A DNA stretch of 42,333 bases from a virus, in the IMG/VR virus record IMGVR_UViG_3300022921_001161, positions 1-42,333 of that record; one strand, written 5' to 3'. Each line of letters opens with the position of its first letter. Positions within the stretch are counted from its first letter, which is position 1. The translations under genes and the position numbers were made by a program. The notes under the pieces are model-generated. The model had not been told where the DNA came from, did not search any database, and saw nothing but the letters and a program-made list of their open reading frames with translations. Below, piece by piece: positions 39,381 to 42,333 of this stretch.

Positions 39381-40698
39381 ATACTATCTCCAATTCAGGA
39401 AACACACTAACAAAGTCTTGTTCCCTAGTTTTATCACTAATTTTTAAATACTCTTGTAATGCAGGAAGTTTGTGGCTCCAATCTTCTGCATTCATATAAT
39501 TAACAAGTCCTAACCAACGTTCTTTACCATAAGGGTTTGTATTAAACTCAAAGTCACGTAAAAAATGTGTTGCAAAGTTAGTTATCTTTGCAGATACTTT
39601 CTCTTTAATCTCTTTGGGCAATACTCTAACGTTCATATAACTAGGTAAGTAAACTAAATGTAATCCTATTATTCCTGCGCCGAATGGTGCTTTATTAATC
39701 TTTTTAAAATTTTGTTGTAGTTTCCATTCTGCTAAATCTACAATATGATGTACGTTCAATGCTTGTACTGCACAAGCAATATTAATTATAATATTATCCG
39801 GAGTATCGTCTAATAGTTTTAAGTTTTGTTCAATTTGTTTAAACTTACTAGGATATCTTATATAATCATTACGTTCGTGAATAGCATCAATGCTAAAATT
39901 AAATTTAACCTGTTTAAAGTTAGTCCATAATTTTAATATTGTATCATTAATTTCTGTACCATTTGAATTGTATCGGAGTATGCAATTTTTTGCATGGCCT
40001 TCAGCAACCATAAATTCAAGTATATCATAATGCTCTGGAATCATTAAAGGTTCACCGCCGGCAAAATATAACTCTTTAATATGCTGTGCTTGATTTTTCA
40101 TACTGTCAAGAAAACTACCTTTCTTATACCAAGTATAATCAAAGTTAGGATTCCACCCTTGGTCTTCTTTTAGTTGAGGATTTTTATATTGCGGATATTG
40201 TAACTTCCAGTCTTTAATCCAACTTGAACTATCGTGCGGGCTACACATCACACATTTAAGATTACACATATTACCTAAACGTAAATCAAAATAAGGAATG
40301 TTTACAGGTAAACTTCCGTCATCATTAGTTTGTGCTACTATGCTGTCAACATCAATACGTTCTTTCCAAACTTCTGTTTCCCAGTTACGTTTACTTTTAA
40401 TTCCTTTTGATTCTTCTTCAAAGCATTTACGACAACTTGCAGGCACTTCACCATTTAACATTTGTAATCTAGTATTACGCATATGTTCACTGTTCCATAC
40501 TTCTTCAATAGTATGATCTCGAACGTTCATTGCAACACCATCACGTTTTACAAGTCCAACTTCTTTGTCGTCAGTTACACCTGCGCCACTGGCATTAGCA
40601 GTACAGCATACACGCACATCGCCATTGGGACGAGTTGCTAAGTGTATCCACGGTAAAGGACAAAATGTTTTAGTTGAATTGTTCTTTGAATCTGTCAT
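39367..40698 (-). CDS. Radical SAM protein with N-terminal twitch-type domain
   Basis: From ATG 40698 the product has 443 residues; a GTG at 40707 would add three. The twitch part (residue numbers from the GTG) has FCPLPWIHL with C16, VRVCCTAN with C34/C35, and ASCRKCFEEESKGIKS with C92 and C95. This is the best-preserved example of the family here. The core has CNLKCVMC (C148, C152, C155), FAGGEPLM and LRYNSNGT. A roughly 50-residue spacer between the two parts is longer than in its relatives. It overlaps the upstream gene by 29 nt. Confidence 0.88.
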   Translation of the reverse strand: MTDSKNNSTKTFCPLPWIHLATRPNGDVRVCCTANASGAGVTDDKEVGLVKRDGVAMNVRDHTIEEVWNSEHMRNTRLQMLNGEVPASCRKCFEEESKGIKSKRNWETEVWKERIDVDSIVAQTNDDGSLPVNIPYFDLRLGNMCNLKCVMCSPHDSSSWIKDWKLQYPQYKNPQLKEDQGWNPNFDYTWYKKGSFLDSMKNQAQHIKELYFAGGEPLMIPEHYDILEFMVAEGHAKNCILRYNSNGTEINDTILKLWTNFKQVKFNFSIDAIHERNDYIRYPSKFKQIEQNLKLLDDTPDNIIINIACAVQALNVHHIVDLAEWKLQQNFKKINKAPFGAGIIGLHLVYLPSYMNVRVLPKEIKEKVSAKITNFATHFLRDFEFNTNPYGKERWLGLVNYMNAEDWSHKLPALQEYLKISDKTREQDFVSVFPELEIVYGPN

Positions 40699-41656
40699 AT
40701 GTTCCACACTGTTTTTTACATTCTTTTAATGGATTAGTTTTCCAACCTTGTTCTATTTTATTAAAGAAGTTTGAAGAAAACACTTCTTGCATAGTATTCC
40801 TATGCAAATTAGGGTAATTTGCAAAATGATTTAAAAAGTCAATTCTACTTGTTGATGTAGGTTGTATATAATCATGGTCCAGCCAGCAACAAGGTAATAA
40901 GTTTCCATTAGCACCTATATAAATTGCACGTTCTTCTTTTACTTTACATTTGATAGTACAAACTTCTTCTGAGGCTTTTACTTGTTTAATTTTATCTTTT
41001 TGTTCTGTACTTTTTTCTGTTGGATATAATACATCTACTTGTTTTCCATTTTTATCAAGTACAGGTAATTCGTCATCTCTAAACCTACTTGTATTTTTAC
41101 TATAAAATTCTTTAAAGCCTATTGTACCTGCTAGATCTCTACAAGCATCAACTTGATGAGCATTATGACTAAAAATTAACATATCCCAAATAGCATATCC
41201 ACCAGCATTAATAAATGCCCTTGCGTTTTCTATAATTTTATTCCAGTCTGTACCAATGCGATATTTGCTATGTGTATCTTGTAATCCGTCAATACCAAAT
41301 CGAACACGTACATTTAGTTTAGCAAGGTCTTTAAACCATTTAGGATCTCTAGCACTGCCGTTTGTATTCATACTTAAATTAATTGACTCGTTTGTTTCAC
41401 GTAGATACTTAAATATTTCAAGTGTATCTTTTGCAATAATAGGATCGCCAAAGTTACCACACATATACAAACGATCTAGTTGACGTACAATATCTCTCGG
41501 TATCCAGTTAACAAAAGTTCCTAGATCAACTTCGTTTAATTTAAGGAAGGGATTTAGTATGCCGCCTTGTAAATTTCTAGCACACATAGGACAAGAGGCT
41601 TGACACTTTGATGTAACTTCTAAATGGATTGCTCGTATTTCGTTTAGTTTATACAT
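40670..41656 (-). CDS. Radical SAM protein with C-terminal SPASM/twitch-type cysteines (GDP variant)
   Basis: The product has 328 residues. CQASCPMC (C18, C22, C25) binds the SAM cluster. MCGNFGDP replaces GGEP, as in the gene at 30143-31138. The C-terminal part has VCTIKCKVKEERAIYIGANGNLLPCCWLDHDY and LKECKKQCGTYD, a SPASM-like layout. The arrangement CKV..NGxLLPCCW..C..xCG is typical of enzymes that act on peptides or proteins. It is coupled to the methyltransferase gene upstream by a TAATG junction. Confidence 0.87.
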   Translation of the reverse strand: MYKLNEIRAIHLEVTSKCQASCPMCARNLQGGILNPFLKLNEVDLGTFVNWIPRDIVRQLDRLYMCGNFGDPIIAKDTLEIFKYLRETNESINLSMNTNGSARDPKWFKDLAKLNVRVRFGIDGLQDTHSKYRIGTDWNKIIENARAFINAGGYAIWDMLIFSHNAHQVDACRDLAGTIGFKEFYSKNTSRFRDDELPVLDKNGKQVDVLYPTEKSTEQKDKIKQVKASEEVCTIKCKVKEERAIYIGANGNLLPCCWLDHDYIQPTSTSRIDFLNHFANYPNLHRNTMQEVFSSNFFNKIEQGWKTNPLKECKKQCGTYDRFKEQFN

Positions 41657-42264
41657 TAAGGTCTTCCTACTAACATAAATCGTGTGTATTCAACATGAGG
41701 TGGTTTATATTCTAAGCCTGTTACATCATGTAAATTAGATTTATCTTTAAACTCTTCAATACTATTAACACAATTAATATGTTCTTCTAACTTATTATAA
41801 TTATTACTTTGTAATATAATTGTAGGAGTGTTAGGAATATTTTCTAACCACTTGTCATAAGTTTCTTGTGTAATATGTTCACAACTAGTATTAATAATAA
41901 TATCAGGATGGAACTCATATTCATATTCTGCCATATCACAAGTTACTGCTTTAAATTTTCCATCAATTTCATGTCTTTTATTAATAGTATATGCAATTTG
42001 TTCACACTTAGGATCGATGTCAACACTGATAATACGTTTAATACCTACACTACTATTAAAAAGCATACTTGCTAATACACCATTCCAGCCGCCATGAATT
42101 ACTATACTTGCATTTTGAATTCTACAAATTTTTTCTAAATGCTCTACTAACCATCTTTTAGAAAATAGTTGTCCTCCCCAAAAACTATCTAGCATTCTAT
42201 CTCTATCTTCGCTGTTACGAATTGCATCCATCCAAAATTTTATGTCTTCGATATCTATTTTCAT
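41656..42264 (-). CDS. Class I SAM-dependent methyltransferase-like protein
   Basis: The product has 202 residues. ASIVIHGGWNGVLASMLF (52-69) is a Rossmann motif-I region (hxGxxxG form). IISVDIDPKCEQIA (78-91) is motif II with the acidic residue that binds the SAM ribose. CDMAEYEYEFHPDIIINTSCEHI is motif III/IV with the substrate-side loop. Methyltransferases that pair with radical SAM enzymes are common in peptide and sugar tailoring. The start overlaps the stop of the partial gene upstream (ATGA). Confidence 0.75.
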   Translation of the reverse strand: MKIDIEDIKFWMDAIRNSEDRDRMLDSFWGGQLFSKRWLVEHLEKICRIQNASIVIHGGWNGVLASMLFNSSVGIKRIISVDIDPKCEQIAYTINKRHEIDGKFKAVTCDMAEYEYEFHPDIIINTSCEHITQETYDKWLENIPNTPTIILQSNNYNKLEEHINCVNSIEEFKDKSNLHDVTGLEYKPPHVEYTRFMLVGRP

Positions 42265-42332
42265 CGTTGAACCTTTGGTATTTTGCTATCTGCACTACTT
42301 ACACAAGTATCAGTAACGCACTTAGATGGTGC
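42261..42332 (-). CDS. C-terminal end of an unidentified gene (partial)
   Basis: A frame entering from the right edge runs for 23 codons and stops at TGA, which overlaps the methyltransferase ATG. The tail contains KCVTDTCVSSADSKIPKVQR, with two cysteines five apart. This could be the end of another cysteine-rich tailoring enzyme or a small peptide, but too little is present to tell. The 4-nt overlap matches the style of the operon, which supports it as a real gene. Confidence 0.5.
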   Translation of the reverse strand, partial: APSKCVTDTCVSSADSKIPKVQR

Positions 42333-42333
42333 T

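Noticed and set aside
1-42333. CRISPR arrays, tRNA genes, insertion sequences and attachment sites
   Set aside because: No regularly spaced repeats, cloverleaf-like sequences, transposase genes or long direct or inverted repeats were seen by eye; a computational scan would be more sensitive.

Overview
The window looks like part of the genome of a T4-like marine myovirus. It is AT-rich, tightly packed and has no tRNA or rRNA genes. Many genes resemble families I know from T4-like cyanophages and SAR11 phages: FolE, QueE, an RNase H-like 5'-3' exonuclease, a thermonuclease, a HIT protein, a cupin, a MoxR/VWA pair and a tail-fibre gene. A low-GC host such as Prochlorococcus or Pelagibacter would fit the composition. 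No photosynthesis gene and no diagnostic capsid gene is present, so the host is an inference.

Region 1 (1-19251, all + strand) is a dense phage accessory, replication and conserved-hypothetical block. Genes mostly overlap by 1-20 nt, often as TAATG or ATGA junctions. A 7-deazaguanine theme runs through it: a TGT/DpdA-like base-exchange enzyme (98-1639), a QueD-like T-fold protein (2355-2810), FolE (8176-8862) and QueE (9044-9928). Together they suggest 7-deazaguanine modification of phage DNA. QueC is not in the window. Other genes encode a glycosyltransferase, phosphoribosyltransferase, SGNH-like protein, two 2OG-Fe(II) oxygenase-like proteins, a ParB-like protein, and a MoxR ATPase with a VWA/metallopeptidase-like partner. 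Near-perfect sigma70-type promoters precede folE, the exonuclease, MoxR and the VWA gene. A long hairpin followed by a T-tract (16292-16377) separates the MoxR and VWA units.

Region 2 (19320-20615) is a late-promoter-driven tail-fibre-like gene. It marks the edge of what is normally a hypervariable host-range region.

Region 3 (20659-42333) is the most unusual part: about 21.7 kb of tailoring-type enzymes with almost no intergenic DNA. It holds a minimal adenylate-forming enzyme, an acetyltransferase-like protein, a tryptophan-halogenase-like flavoenzyme, six Asp/Asn beta-hydroxylase-like domains (one fused to a dual-specificity-phosphatase-like domain), an SDR, eight complete radical SAM proteins in three subfamilies (four with an N-terminal twitch domain), a minimal APH-type kinase, two beta-propellers, a methyltransferase and two larger unknowns. 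They lie in alternating blocks: + 20659-21844, - 21801-30110, + 30143-31138, - 31119-32090, + 32091-37842, - 37822-42332. The three convergent ends overlap by 20-44 nt. One divergent junction has no spacer (back-to-back start codons, CATATG). Several blocks begin at T4-late-type motifs placed so close to the ATG that the mRNAs would be leaderless.

My working hypothesis is that Region 3 is an undescribed phage-encoded modification system. It may act on peptides, virion proteins (the adjacent tail fibre or the beta-propellers are candidate substrates) or host-derived small molecules. Enzyme families are mostly well supported by motifs. The joint function is inference.
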